Assembly: GCF_963576675.1 (NCBI RefSeq)
Contig: NC_088917.1
Span: 32,146,501 to 32,210,500, forward strand
Reading direction: 5' to 3'
From: Euphorbia lathyris
Lineage: Eukaryota; Streptophyta; Magnoliopsida; Malpighiales; Euphorbiaceae
DNA length: 64,000 nucleotides
Shown here: positions 22,230-34,518 of the stretch, in pieces
How the letters are laid out: each line of letters begins with the position of its first letter
Position numbering within the stretch: the stretch's first letter is position 1
Notes under the pieces: generated by a model
Told to the model about the DNA's origin: nothing
Seen by the model: the letters and a program-made list of their open reading frames with translations, nothing else
The model's database searches: none
Made by a program: the position numbers and the translations under genes

Positions 22230-25200
22230 TAAGCCTGAGGTGTGCTGAGAAGTCAAAGATGTGGTGCATTGACAGCGCATGCTCGAGGCATATGACTGGT
22301 GATGAAACTCAGTTCATCACACTTGTGCGTAAATGAGGTGGAAGCGTAAGTTTCGGAGACAACAAAAAGGGTAAGATAGTAGGGTTAGGAACCGTTGGTG
22401 GTAATCCTACTATTGAGTCAGTCTCCCTAGTTAGTGGAATTAAATATAACTTACTGAGCGTAGCTCAGCTATGCGACAACGACAGAAAAGTTATATTTGA
22501 TAACACTGGATGTAAAATACTCGAGGGAAAAACAAATGAATTAATTTTAACTGCCCCTCGTGTTGATAATGTCTTTATGCTGAATTTGGAAAAGAAATTT
22601 TCAAAAAATGTATGCTTAGTGTCAAAGGAAGAAAATTCCTGGCTATGGCACAGGAGACTTGGTCATGTAAGCATGGACCTCCTGGCCAAATTAGCAAGAA
22701 AGCAATTAGTTGAGGGATTGCCAGAACTCAAGTTCGAAAAGGATCAATTATGCAATGCTTGTCAGTATGGAAAACAAACTAAAAAATATTTTCACAGTAA
22801 AAACATTGTCTCAACCAAGCGTCCACTCGAGTTGTTACACTTGGATCTCTTCGGACCAGTCCAGCCGCTGAGTTTGGGTGGTAGGAGATTTTCTTTGGTC
22901 ATTGTAGATGACTTTTCTCGGTACACTTGGATCATCTTGCTGAGTAGCAAGGATGAAACCTTTGAGACGTTTTCAACATTAGTAAGAAAACTTGAAAATG
23001 ATAAAGACCTAAAGTTAGCTCACATCCGAAGTGATAATGGTGGAGAATTCAAAAATCAACAGTTTGTTTAATTCTGTGAAGCCATCGGCATTGACCATAA
23101 TTTTTCTGCTCCTAGAACGCCTCAACAGAATAGGGTAGTTGAGAGGAAAAACAGAACCTTGGTTGAAATAGCCAGGACAATGCTGAGTGAGAATAGGCTT
23201 CCGAAGTACTTCTGGGGAGAAGTTGTCAACACAGCTTGCTACATACTTAATAGGGCTCTAGTCAGACCCATATTAAAGAAGACTCCCTATGAACTTTGGA
23301 AAGGACGAAAACCCAACATTGGATACTTTCGTGCCTTCGGCTGTAAATGTTTCATTTTAAATACTAAAGACAGCCTTGCTAAGTTTGATTCAAAAGCTGA
23401 TGAAGCTATCTTTTTAGGCTACTCAACAAACAGCAAAGCATATAGAGTTTTCAATAAACGAACTCATGTCTTAGAAGAGTCCGTACATTTTGAGTTCGAT
23501 GAAACTAACCCTACAGGAAAAGACAAGCAGCTGACTGAGGATGATCCATACTCAGCACCTGCTGACCAAGAAACAGTCGCTGAGTCACTACCTCAAGGGC
23601 TGACCAAAGGTAAAAGCGAAACTCAAATTGTCTTCACTGACCAATCTATACCTGCAGAGATTGTTGAAACAGAACCAGCTCAAGACATCACTCTACCAAA
23701 GGAGATCAGAATACCAAGAGGACGCTTAGAGAGTGCTATTCTTGATGCTGCTGAAAATACCCTGATGACCAGAAATCAACTCAGAAGATACCTCAGCAAT
23801 GTAGCATTCGTCTCAGTTCTGGAACCAAAGAACTTCTCTGAAGCTAAGCACGATGAGTTCTGGATGGGTGCAATGCAAGAAGAACTTGATCAGTTCAAGA
23901 GAAATGAAGTATGGGACTTAGTGCCAAACCCAAGAAGCCAGAAGACCATAGGAACAAGATGGGTCTTCCACAATAAGCTAGATGAACAAGGGAACGTAGT
24001 CAAGAACAAAGCAAGACTTGTAGCTCAGGGCTACAGTCAGCAAGAAGGTATTGACTACGGTGAGACCTTCGCCCCAGTGGCAAGGCTAGAGGCTATAAGA
24101 ATTTTATGTGCATATGCTAGTTACATGCACTTTAAGTTATTTTAAATGGATGTTAAGAGTGCATTCCTTAATGGAGTTATAAACGAGGAAGTCTATGTTA
24201 ATCAGCCTCCAGGGTTTGAGGATCCCAAGTTCCCAAACCACGTTTATAAGCTCAAAAAGGCTTTGTATGGTCTCAAACAAGCACCACGTGCTTGGTATGA
24301 GAGGATGACTAGTTTCCTGCTGACTAGAAATTATGTCAGGGGTAAAGCTGATACAACCTTATTCATTAAGAAGAAGGGTAAAGATACCCTAATGGCTTAG
24401 ATATACGTTGATGACATTATTTTTGGTGCCACTAATGAATCCATGTGCAAGGAATTTAGTAAGCAGATGCAGACTGAGTTTGAAATGTCAATGATGGGAG
24501 AACTCAACTTCTTCCTTGGACTTCAAATCAAACAAGGGAAAAATGGCATCTTCATCAGTCAAACTAAGTTTGCTAAGGAGATATTGAAGAATTATGAACT
24601 CGAGAACTGTAAGTCAATATCTACCCCAATGGGCACTGACACTGTCCTCTGTGCTGACGAAAATGGTAAGTCAGTAGACAGCAAATTGTACCGAGGTATG
24701 ATTGGCTCTCTACTCTACTTAACTGCCAGTAGGCCGGACATTCAGTTCTTAGTATGTTATTGCACTAGATATCAATCTAACCCTAAGGAATCTCATTACA
24801 TAGCTGTAAAAAGAATCCTTAGATATTTGCAAGGCTCAGTGAATGCAGGTTTATGGTATCCCAATACTTATGATTTCACACTCATTGGATACACTGATGC
24901 TGACTACGGACGAGACAAGCTTGAACGAAAAAGCACCTCAGGAGGATGTCATTTCTATGGAAGCTGTCTTGTGTCTTGGTTCAGTAAGAAGCAGTTGTCA
25001 GTAGCCCTGTCAACCATTGAAGCTGAGTACATTGCTGCTAGAAGCTGTGTTGCTCAAGTCCTCTAGATTAAGCAACAGCTAGAAGATTATGGTGTTCAGA
25101 CTAAAATGACTGAAGTCAAATGTGACAACAAAAGTGCCATTGACCTGTTAAAGAACCTAATCCAGCACAGCAGGATGAAGCATGTTAGCATAAGACATCA

Positions 25201-25351
25201 CTTCATCAGAGACCATGTACTCAAGGGAGAGATCAAGCTGACCTATGTCCCAACGGATGAGCAGCTTGCTGATATCTTCACCAAGCCACTGGCTCGTGAG
25301 CAATTCAACATACTTAGAGAAGTTATCGGTATGTTCAATCCACTTCAATAA
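22230..25351 (+). pseudogene. Pol of Sirevirus A
   Basis: Copia order: aspartic protease (MWCIDSACSRHMTG, near 22260), integrase with an HH-CC zinc site (WHRRLGHVS...CNAC, 22640-22760) and catalytic D..D..E region ([23 protein letters not shown]), RT with [10 protein letters not shown] (24146) and [11 protein letters not shown] (24400), then RNase H (GYTDADYGRD, ADIFTKPLA). In-frame stops: TGA near 22336 in protease, TAA at 23069, TAA at 24143, TAG at 24398 just before YVDD, and TAG at 25064. The ATG used in B (ACAATGCAGG) is TATTGCAGG here. It cannot make the full polyprotein. Confidence 0.9.
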
Positions 25352-25535
25352 AATCTAATGTACTACATGCTGAGTTGCTATACATACTGAGTTGCTTTGC
25401 ATACTGAGTACTCATTACCACACAATGAACTAAAACTGCTTTATATACTCAGAACTTGAACGGATAAGTAAATATGTCGCTGAGTAATACAGCTTGCACA
25501 ATTAGGGTTTGCACGCGTATTTACGTAGTCTCTAG

Positions 25536-25670
25536 GATGACGTAAGCGTCATCATTAGTAAAAGCATGCACCGTTTCTCGCAATTAATGTTAGTGATAAC
25601 TGACTTTCGACGGTTCAAATTCCCACCGTTCCATCTAACCTATCAAGTCACCATCCATCGTCTATAAATA
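25536..25670 (+). promoter_or_regulatory. Candidate internal promoter for the extra ORF of A
   Basis: GATGACG-TAAG-CGTCATC (25536-25553) is a perfect 7-bp inverted repeat with paired TGACG cores, close to the ocs/as-1 class of plant bZIP (TGA factor) sites. A canonical TATA box CTATAAATA follows at 25662-25670, then a CT-rich leader. Before element C inserted at 25780, the ATG of the extra ORF lay about 120 bases downstream. Element B has the TATA and leader at the same place. Function is inferred. Confidence 0.55.
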
Positions 25671-25779
25671 GTGAATGCTTTCTCACTATTCACTCTCTAC
25701 GCTTGAAATTCGCACTCGAACCTTCTCTCTCTCTAAACTTCTGAACTTCAAATCTTCTCAAAGAAACTCTCAAGAACAC

Positions 25780-26637
25780 TGTTGAGCGATTTCCGCAAGT
25801 GCACGGTATACGCTTGTAGTAATAAAAGATATCGAACCCACAGGGAACGCTTTTTAACGAAAACTTATTTTGAATCAGTTAGATTTACTTTTAAGGTTTA
25901 TAATATGGAAAATCGTTTAATTGGATTTGGTTTTGAAATTGCTAGAATAAGAATTAGATTAGAGTATAACAAATGTTAGAAACTACTTCTGATTTAGGGA
26001 TAAATTTACAAAACAGAAACGTTTAGTTCTTTAGAAAAGTAAACAAATGTATTCGTTTGCATTAAGCAAAGAAAACAACTTTAAACTTTGTATAAATTAT
26101 AACAATCAAATAAACGTCGATTCCTCTAATTTTAGGGCTTTGAACTGCAGTCAATCCGCCTATGGTCGGGTTAGATCGCTACCTTAACCAAATTGATACT
26201 CTACTGATGATATCAATTTGCCTAAGTGTTCAACAAAGTTTCCTTGTAAAGATTTTGAATTCAACTACGTTTTAATGAAAACACCAGAACTCACTTCGGA
26301 TCATTTACCAAAGTGCTACATAAAAATCTATCGAATAGAATGAACTTTATTAGATGAAATATGAATTTGATACAAGTTTACAGAGAACAAGAAGCATGGA
26401 AACTTTCGACGGCTTGCAAGTGAACGGGTTGTCAATCCTTTCCTTGGGTTTCGTTAGAGTTTTTCAGGCTCAGGGGCGGATCCTCTACTAAATCTTCTCG
26501 CTGTAACTTCGTAATAGAGATACGGTCGGCTACTACCAAGATGTAAACTAATATGAACAAATCTAAACGCTACTGTGTTTGTAATTATTTGATAAACAAT
26601 GTGTGTACATCATATTGCTTTTTACAGAATCGAACTT
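25780..26637 (-). repeat. Partial 3' LTR of element C
   Basis: 858 bp, nearly identical (about ten differences by eye) to 29315-30171. Identity ends abruptly after CAGAATCGAACTT. On the minus strand this is the R/U5-side portion. The U3-side ~680 bp of the other LTR is not found in collinear form. Confidence 0.85.
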
Positions 26638-29290
26638 AAAGTATGAAATGAATTGAATTTGTATTGCATAACACATGTGTACATAAATGAACAAAAACAT
26701 ATGTACTAGAAAAATTAAAAACGATCCTATATACAAAAACAAACAAATGAAAATCAAACAAATCAAATTATTAATCACTTATTCACAAATGAACAAGAAC
26801 ATAAATGAACAAGGAATGTTTAGGCAAATCTGAATGCTTCAGATTAATGAAATGATAGACAGATTTATTTTAACATCATATACACATTCATGTTTGAAGG
26901 TTATACTGTTTCATTTTAATATTATATACAGATTCATTCTAACAACTTGCATGGTTAACATATATTAATAAAAAATAAACAAAGAATCAAACTTGATTTT
27001 TATTAAAAATGAAAAACACATATACATAATAACACAACGAACATACATATGTAAAAATGAAAACAAACCTATGTACAAACTATACACTCAATGTAAAATC
27101 AAACAGAACAAAATAAATTAAACTAAATTCTCATCCCTTTGAATTGGGATACGCATAGCCCGGATAACGATCAATCTTTGCTTGCATGAAGATTTGTTTG
27201 TCTTCCGCAGAAAGAAATCGTGGGCCAACTCGGAAAATTCTCTGGACAAATCCCTCAGGAATTCATAGTCAAGGATAGGGAATGGTTCTTTATCAGTCCA
27301 TGGAACCGAAATAATGTGTTTGGTTCCTAAAATAATTTCACATATTATATTCCCGTATCCAATTTTTCTGTCCATGGAATATGAAGCGGCAACTAATCCC
27401 TCCATTAAGATTTTTGAGGAATGAATGGTGTTGCCTTGAAATATGTCTCCTAACATATACATTCCTTCATCATGATTAGAAATAGGAAATGGTTCTCCAA
27501 ACTCAGAAGCTATACATTCCTTCATCATGTTTGGTGAATAAAGAAAAAAAAAGGTGTCTGTAACTTTTTGGAAAAGGTTTGAATAATTGAGAAGAAATCA
27601 GAATGATCTGATAGAGATGAAAAGAAATGGAAAGTAAAAGAGTTATGATCCTCTCTAATTATTTATAATTAATCCAGGACAAATCAATGTGTCTGTTGGG
27701 ATTAAAAAGGTGTAAATTCACACCATTTGAACATGAAGGATTTTAATTTTTCGTAATATTCAGCAATGGTGCATGAACTGAAGAAGAAATAAGAGATACA
27801 TGTCTGATATATGCCCGTGTCGCGATCGTGAATGGTGATTCTCGGTCGCGACAAGTTATTTTCAGAGAGAAAATCTCTCTGAAAATTTCTTAATTTTACT
27901 GAAGTTACCGAGAATTATCAATTCTCGGCCGAGAATTTCGATTCTCAGTAAGTTCAGAATTTTTTTTTCCTCCTATCCCTTGAAATTTTGGAATTCTGAA
28001 TTCTCAACTGAGAATTCATATTCTCGGTAAGTTCAGAAATTTTATAATGCATTGAAAGTGAAAATCTCAGTTGAGAATCAAAAAAAAAATCTCAGTTGAG
28101 AATCAAAATTCTCAGTAAGTTCAGAATTTTTCAAAACATCAAACAAAAGTCACAGTAGAGATTTTAATAAACTCTATACAAACAGAAACTTAAATTTTGT
28201 GTAACTTTTAATTAAATTGAGATTGTTTTTATTTTTTTGAAATCTAAAGACACTGTCCTAATCAATTGCACATATTTAAGATACATAACATATCTTGAAT
28301 ATCTTTCAATGATCACAAATTTTTTTATTTCTAATCTCACCGTTATTACTAAACTAAAGACTAATGTATAAACTAAACTAAAATGAAATGTAAGAATTTA
28401 AAATATCAAAAACTAAAAACTAAAAAAAATGTGATAATCCTTAAGAATTCTCAAGGAGAATCAAAATCATGGACATAATCAATTACCTAGACCGGTTTTA
28501 AATAATGGTCCTGTCCATTTAACTTACCTGGAACAAGATTTTTTTTTTTACTAGCATTTTTTGTAAGCGCTTTCTTTTTAGCGTTTTCTCAATTTAAGGA
28601 TCTAATGATTTCGGTTGAATGCCCGAACTTCTAGTTCTGGCCATGAACAAAAACTACGTACATTAACTGAAACTTTCAAAACTATATTAAAAGTGTACAA
28701 TTCCTTCCTGGCGGATAAGATAATTTCATCGACTGTATTCCTCATTTTCGTTTTTTGATATATCTGTCTGAGAAGAGTTGATCGGCTATTTCTTAGAGAG
28801 ATAAATGTAAGTGTTTAAGGAAGTGATATGAATAAAGAAAAAGAAATTATTTGGTTTTAATGTAGGGTTTGTATAAATTTGTTCACAAAGAGAAATGATG
28901 TTTTTGGTGAAGGGTTTAGTGTATAGAAAAGAAGTAAAGGTGTTTGGGAAAAAGGTAAATTTTATGGAAAAATTATATCTGTCACGTCTGACATCTTGTT
29001 TCAAAAATTTTCTTTCCTTTCTGATGTATCTGTATACTGGATTTCTTTTCTGTAGACTCCTTCGGTGAATTTGTATTGATGATCAAATCTCCCGTTTATC
29101 TTTGAAAAAACTTGGATTTTTTTTATCTGCAAACATCTAAATGCAAATGTTAAATAACAACGAGGATTTTAGTCCTAGTGACCATCCTCAATAAATAAAA
29201 TAAAACTAGAAAATAAATAAATAAATATATTATAAACCAAGGTTCGAAATAAAACACGAAAAATATAAATTTTTGTTAAAGATTTGGCGT
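26638..29290 (-). other. Internal/replaced region of element C
   Basis: AT-rich, no gag-pol motifs. Contains the 136-codon ORF at 27118-27528. At 27820-28140 there are many TTCTCGG/CCGAGAA motifs resembling 30410-30600 in the intact LTR (shared TTACCGAGAAT, then CAATTCTCGGCCGAGAAT two bases later), so part of this may be a divergent U3. Confidence 0.5.
27118..27528 (-). CDS. Unrecognised 136-residue protein in element C
   Basis: ATG at 27528 (MMKECIASEFGEPF), stop at 27118. I do not recognise the family. The sequence is mixed-composition rather than low-complexity, with a repeated GEPFPI / KEPFPI motif about 75 residues apart, no clear signal peptide or membrane helix, and a basic C-terminus. 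A TATAAATAATT-like box lies on the minus strand about 135 bases upstream (near 27660-27670). This is either a captured host gene fragment or an element-specific accessory ORF. It is the only long frame in the element's interior. Confidence 0.4.
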   Translation of the reverse strand: MMKECIASEFGEPFPISNHDEGMYMLGDIFQGNTIHSSKILMEGLVAASYSMDRKIGYGNIICEIILGTKHIISVPWTDKEPFPILDYEFLRDLSREFSELAHDFFLRKTNKSSCKQRLIVIRAMRIPIQRDENLV

Positions 29291-29308
29291 TCCCCGGCAA
29301 CGGCGCCA
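29291..29308 (-). other. Primer-binding site of element C (tRNA-Asp)
   Basis: On the minus strand TGGCGCCGTTGCCGGGGA, six bases after the LTR end. It matches the tRNA-Asp primer site used by Athila-type elements and is the same as the site at 51938 in element E. Confidence 0.85.
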
Positions 29309-29314
29309 AAAATT

Positions 29315-30849
29315 TGTTGAGCGATTTCCGCAAGTGCACGGTATACGCTTGTAGTAATAAAAGATATCGAACCCACATGGAACGCTTTTTAACGAAAACT
29401 TATTTTGAATCAGTTAGATTTACTTTTAAGGTTTATAATATGGAAAATCGTTTAATTGGATTTGGTTTTGAAATTGCTAGAATAAGAATTAGATTAGAGT
29501 ATAACAAATGTTAGAAACTACTTCTGATTTAGGGATAAATTTACAAAACAGAAACGTTTAGTTCTTTAGAAAAGTAAACAAATGTATTCGTTTGCATTAA
29601 GCAAAGAAAATAACTTTAAACTTTGTATAAATTATAACAATGAAATAAACGTCGATTCCTCTAATTTTAGGGCTTTGAACTACAGTCAATCCTCCTACGG
29701 TCGGGTTAGATCGCTACCTTAACCAAATTGATACTCTACTGATGATATCAATTTGCCTAAGTGTTCAACAAAGTTTCCTTGTAAAGATTTTGAATTCAAC
29801 TACGTTTTAATGAAAACACCAGAACTCACTTCGGATCATTTACCAAAGTGCTACATAAAAATCTATCGAATAGAATGAACTTTATTAGATGAAATATGAA
29901 TTTGATACAAGTTTACAGAGAACAAGAAGCATGGAAACTTTTGACGGCTTGCAAGTGAACGGGTTGTCAATCCTTTCCTTGGGTTTCGTTAGAGTTTGTC
30001 AGGCTCAGGGGCGGATCCTCTACTAAATCTTCTCGCTGTAACTTCGTAATAGAGATACGGTCGGCTACTACCAAAATGTAAACTAATATGAACAAATCTA
30101 AACGCTATTGTGTTTGTAATTATTTGATAAACAATGTGTGTACATCATATTGCTTTTTACAGAATCGAACTTGTAATCTCTGACTCATTTCTGAGTCAGA
30201 GTTTCTGCATAACTCATGCACTAATCTTAAAATCTAACTCTCTCATTATATTCAACTCTCAATCAACTCTTTATTTATAGATGTTGAAGAGTCGTGATTG
30301 AAGTGTCGTGTCCGTTGTGAAGGGTCGTATCCTCTGCGAAGAGACGTTTCTATCCACCCGAACGAACGCGTTTCTTGGAATTTAAACATGTGAATGTAGT
30401 GCTTGGCAGAATTTCTGATCTTACCGAGAATGGCAATTCTCGGCCGAGAATGGGGAAGTGATTTTTCAGCATTTGAATGAAAGGGAGAGACGCTGGACTT
30501 TAGCGTGTCGCAACCGAGAATTTGGGATTCTCGGTCGCGGCCCCAAATTCTCTACCGAGAATTTGGATTCTCAACCGAGAATATGAATTTTTCTCCTGTT
30601 TCTGACTTCGTTCTTGTCTTCCTCGTATTGGTGTGCTGATTTCTTCGTCTTTTGGCTCTTAACTTAGGGTTTTTCCTTCATTTTTGACCTCTTTTAGTTC
30701 TTATTTGGATTTTACCAAATATTTAGGTACCTTGCAAGAAAGAAACATATCCGAAAGTAAAAGTATTCTAAACATGTATAAATAGTATGAATTCGAAGCA
30801 AAACTGATGTAATTATTGATGATATTTTAGGCATATTTTGGGCTTAACA
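29315..30849 (-). repeat. 5' LTR of element C
   Basis: 1535 bp. On the minus strand it begins TGTTAAGCCC and ends CGCTCAACA. A TATA box (CTATAAATAAAGAG, minus) lies near 30265-30280. The upstream U3 side (30410-30600) holds several CCGAGAAT/ATTCTCGG inverted repeats. Confidence 0.85.
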
Positions 30850-31366
30850 AACACCATGTCTGATTCCCAGAATGTCTCTGGTGACCAATATGAAGATAAT
30901 CGATAAGACATCAACCCCGTCTCTCCACCTGCGCAAGAGTACGTTGATACTCCAGAAGATGAGGCTCATACTGGACATGGTCAGAATGACCAACCCATGG
31001 ACGAGGTCAGCATTCTCGGTGTTGATCCTCACACTGAGCACTCAACTCCTTCTAAGAAAAAGAAGAAGGACAAGGGTAAGAAAACTGAGGAAACTGAGGA
31101 GAGAACCTTTCGATCCGTATACTCCGACGTTGAAGGCCTAGACGTTGTAGCTTCACGATGGTTCTTAAAAAGCTTCGTAGAGACTGTGAAACCTTACAGT
31201 GACTGGATATCCAAGAACGGATGGACCAAACTATTCTCCTTAAATGGGCTGACCTACCCAAGGCTTGTAACTGAGTTCTACTCCAATCTACTGGTTGCCA
31301 CGGACGATATTGATTTTATGGTCACTTATGTCAATAAAAAGCAAATCATCATCGACCGCTCATATC

Positions 31367-32708
31367 TGTTGAAACACCTTTCCACATAATTTTGATTTGA
31401 CAAAATTGTTTAAGTATAATTAAAAACATATTCCAAACACACTAAGTTTAAATGCTTTGATTTATTCTACTAATGTGTTTGTTCAATGTTGAGTTAAATT
31501 GTTTATAAGACACAAAGATTAAAAGGCCCAAAGCCCAATACGGAAGTCAAATCCCAAGTCAAACAGGTTAAGGCAACTCGGCCCGCGTATGTCAAAACGC
31601 TGTCGTTATGTACAAAACGCAGCTCAGCGGAAGAAGGATCTAGAAGACCTTCGTGGAACAACTTCGGGACGAAGCTGCTGAGTTGATTCGACAAAGAGTA
31701 CAAGACAGCAGCTGGCTAAGAACAACTTCCAGACAAAGTGTTTCCACTTTGGGTAAAGTTCAGACGACACAGAATGCTGTCTAGTTGACCTTACCATAAA
31801 TGAAGAGACATTCTGCCGAGCTGACCAAAAGCTGACCGAGGACAGAAGATACTCAAATCTGATTGGCCGAGAGCTCTGAGCAAGTCAGGATGACAATGAC
31901 AGGAAGCCGTTTCCCTCCAATGGTTATTTCGAAATTCGAAATGACCGATGCCTCAGACGTCTCTATAAATAGAGCCCTTCAGTTGCTTCATTCAACACAG
32001 AACTTGATCAAGCCATTACGCTGACCAAATCTCTACGCAAAGTTCTGCAAGAAAAAGCAAAGCAATCTTACACTAAATTTCATATCTTTTGTGTAAAAGT
32101 CTAGAGTGATTATTCAATCATCTAAGGTGTCTTACCAATCATTGTTTAGGACAAACACTTATCATTTCTAGAGATTAGAAAGGAGAGGCTGAGTACTCGG
32201 TTATAGTACTCAACGAGAGATTAGGATTGAGTAGAGGTATAGAGGAAGGTACTCTTGTTATACTCAGTTGCTAAGATTGTAATAGGTTTGATGCTCTACC
32301 GTTAAAGAGCTCAGTAGAGAATTCGAAATCTCGGAACGTGTTCCGGGGACAGGACGTAGGCTTGGAGGCCGAACCTGGATAAATCTGCTGAGTAACATAT
32401 TTCTAACCTTAAACTCCTTTATATATTTATTGCTTGCTTAAACAAAAACTGACCAAGTAAAGAGGTCAAGCTGAGTTGTGCGCATTGAATATTTGAGCTC
32501 AGGAATAGACTCTAAGTGCTATCTCCTGACTCATGTAAAGAAACTGACCTAGTCACCAGTTGACTAAGCCAGTATCTTGCTATTCACTCAGCGCCGCTAT
32601 TAAAACCTTTTTCTCACGAAAAAGAAGTCTGCCCTAACTTAAAATTTTTAAATAGTTCCTAACCCCCCCCCCTTGGAACTATACTTGTAACGTTATAAGG
32701 GACCAACA
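31367..32708 (+). repeat. 5' LTR of Sirevirus B
   Basis: 1342 bp, TGTTGAAACACC...GGGACCAACA. TATA box TCTATAAATAGAG at about 31962; the inverted repeat ATTTCGAA-A-TTCGAAAT lies just upstream as in A. The primer site (32711-32722) reads TGATATCAGAGC, one base different from the tRNA-iMet complement. Confidence 0.92.
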
Positions 32709-32770
32709 AGTGATATCAGAGCTTAAAAGCTCACTGTAAAAGGTTTAACCACCTTGAGCTGATTCCCACT

Positions 32771-34513
32771 ATGGGCGAAAACAGCACTTGGTTTCTCCCA
32801 GGAAACCAAACAACTCAGATCTTACCTGAGGGGTTGTCCATTACTCGGCCTCCCCTATTCTTCGGGTCTAACTATACCTTCTGGAAGAATAGGATGAAAA
32901 ATTTCATTCAGGCTACAAATATGAGTGCCTGGCTATCCATAGTCCAAGGTCCATTTGTACCTGTCGAAGTTGTGGCTGGCCTAACAGTTGTTAAAGCTGA
33001 GGCCAAATGGACAGAGGATGATCTCAAGAAGCTACAAAATCATGCTTCGGCTATAAATATGCTTCACTGTGCGCTCGATGCTGCAGAATATAATAAAATC
33101 TCAGGTTGTGAGTCGGCGCAAGAGATCTGGAAGAAGCTGGAGGTCACCTACGAAGGAACCAATAAAGTAAAGGAGTCCAAGGTGAACCAGCAGATGAGAC
33201 TGTACGAGCTGTTCGAAATGAACAATGATGAGGGAATATCTGACATGAATGCAAGATTTACCAACATCATCAATGAGCTCAAGAGACTTGGGAAGATCTT
33301 CACTGAGGAAGAACAAGTCAAAAAGATACTCAGGAGTCTTCCTAAAGACTGGCAAGCAAAGAAGACCGCTGTTGAGGAAGCTCAGGACTTAACCACCTAC
33401 AAATATGACGAACTCATCGGATCGCTGCTGACCCATGAGATATCGATGAAAAACTTCGAGGTGAAGGAAAAGTCTGAAGACAAGAAGCAGAAGTCTCTTG
33501 TCATGAAAGCTGACTCCACTGATGGGAGCTCAACAGATGATGAAGAGATGGCTATGTTTACAAGGAAGATGAAAAGGCTGTTCAGAAAGAATGACAAATA
33601 TTCTAAGAAGCCCTACAGAAAGTTTGATAAGTATAAAGCTGAGTCCAGAGACAGCAAATACAAGAAAGACAACTCAAAGCCCATTACATGCTTTGAATGT
33701 CATCAAACTGGCCATATCAAGTCAAGCTGCCCCACGCTGAGGAAAGATAAGAAGAACGGCAAAAAGGAAATGGTGGCAACATGGAGCGACAGTGATGAGT
33801 CTTCATCAACAGAAGCTGAGGCCACCGAGTCAGCGAAGATATGCTTCATGGCTGACGAACTTGCTGAGCCGTGCGTCTCTGAGCATGCTGACCCCTCCAT
33901 TGCATCTGACGATGAGGAGCAATCAAATGAGGTAATATCACTTTCCCAGCTCAGAAACGAAATGGGTAATGCCCTGAGTGACCTCTATACACTTGTCAAA
34001 AAGTGTAATAAGAAAATTAGAGCACTCAGCAGGCGATGTGACGAGGTTGAAGAGGTCAAGCTAAGTGACCTCAGATACCTTCTTCAGGACAACTCAACTT
34101 TGCATGATAACATGGAGATCATACATAAGTCTGTCTCTGAAGTCCAATCAGATTCAAAGAAACTGAGAAAGGACGTCACAAATATCCAGAACCAACTAAA
34201 GGTTCAAAACAAAAGAAATATTCCTCTGAATGCTCAGTACCGAAGTACTGGTCAGCAGAGATGGAATCCCCAGCGGAATGTCCAGTGTGACTTCTGTGGG
34301 AAGAAAGGACACACCACAAAGGTGTGCTGGCACGCTCAGCACTGGGGTGCTGACCAGTCAGTGAAAAATCCTAAACGGAAGGTCAGCTGTGACTTCTGTG
34401 GAAAGAATGGCCATACTGTCCAAGTATGCCGCCATAAAATAAAATATGATGCTTTACCTGTTGAACCTAACAAGCAAGGACCCAAAAAGAATTGGGTACC
34501 TAAAAGTAATTAG
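32771..34513 (+). CDS. gag: Gag of Sirevirus B
   Basis: 580 residues, intact, ATG 32771 to TAG 34513. It would assemble the cytoplasmic capsid and package element RNA. The N-terminal ~230 residues are the Gag/UBN2-type region (FFGSNYTFWKNRMKNF, then MRLYELFEM, ITNIINELK-like). A Lys-rich stretch and three CCHC zinc knuckles follow: CFECHQTGHIKSSC (about 307), CDFCGKKGHTTKVC (about 506) and CDFCGKNGHTVQVC (about 540). It is followed after five bases by pol in another frame. The homologous Gag of A has lost its C-terminus to a stop. Confidence 0.9.
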   Translation: MGENSTWFLPGNQTTQILPEGLSITRPPLFFGSNYTFWKNRMKNFIQATNMSAWLSIVQGPFVPVEVVAGLTVVKAEAKWTEDDLKKLQNHASAINMLHCALDAAEYNKISGCESAQEIWKKLEVTYEGTNKVKESKVNQQMRLYELFEMNNDEGISDMNARFTNIINELKRLGKIFTEEEQVKKILRSLPKDWQAKKTAVEEAQDLTTYKYDELIGSLLTHEISMKNFEVKEKSEDKKQKSLVMKADSTDGSSTDDEEMAMFTRKMKRLFRKNDKYSKKPYRKFDKYKAESRDSKYKKDNSKPITCFECHQTGHIKSSCPTLRKDKKNGKKEMVATWSDSDESSSTEAEATESAKICFMADELAEPCVSEHADPSIASDDEEQSNEVISLSQLRNEMGNALSDLYTLVKKCNKKIRALSRRCDEVEEVKLSDLRYLLQDNSTLHDNMEIIHKSVSEVQSDSKKLRKDVTNIQNQLKVQNKRNIPLNAQYRSTGQQRWNPQRNVQCDFCGKKGHTTKVCWHAQHWGADQSVKNPKRKVSCDFCGKNGHTVQVCRHKIKYDALPVEPNKQGPKKNWVPKSN

Positions 34514-34518
34514 TTACA

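Larger units (their letters stand above)
25780..30849 (-). mobile_element. Coding-poor LTR element C (LARD-like) inserted in A
   Basis: 5070 bp, TGTTGAGCG...GGGCTTAACA, flanked by AACAC (25775-25779, 30850-30854). On the minus strand the 5' LTR is 29315-30849, followed by a primer-binding site (29291-29308) for tRNA-Asp. No gag or pol is present, so it would depend on a relative, perhaps an Athila-like element that uses the same primer. The left copy of the LTR matches only over 25780-26637. It lies exactly between the candidate promoter and the ATG of A's extra ORF, so it separates them. Confidence 0.85.

Noticed and set aside
28786..29004. 72-residue minus-strand frame in element C
   Set aside because: Phe/Lys-rich translation of AT-rich DNA with no recognisable motif.
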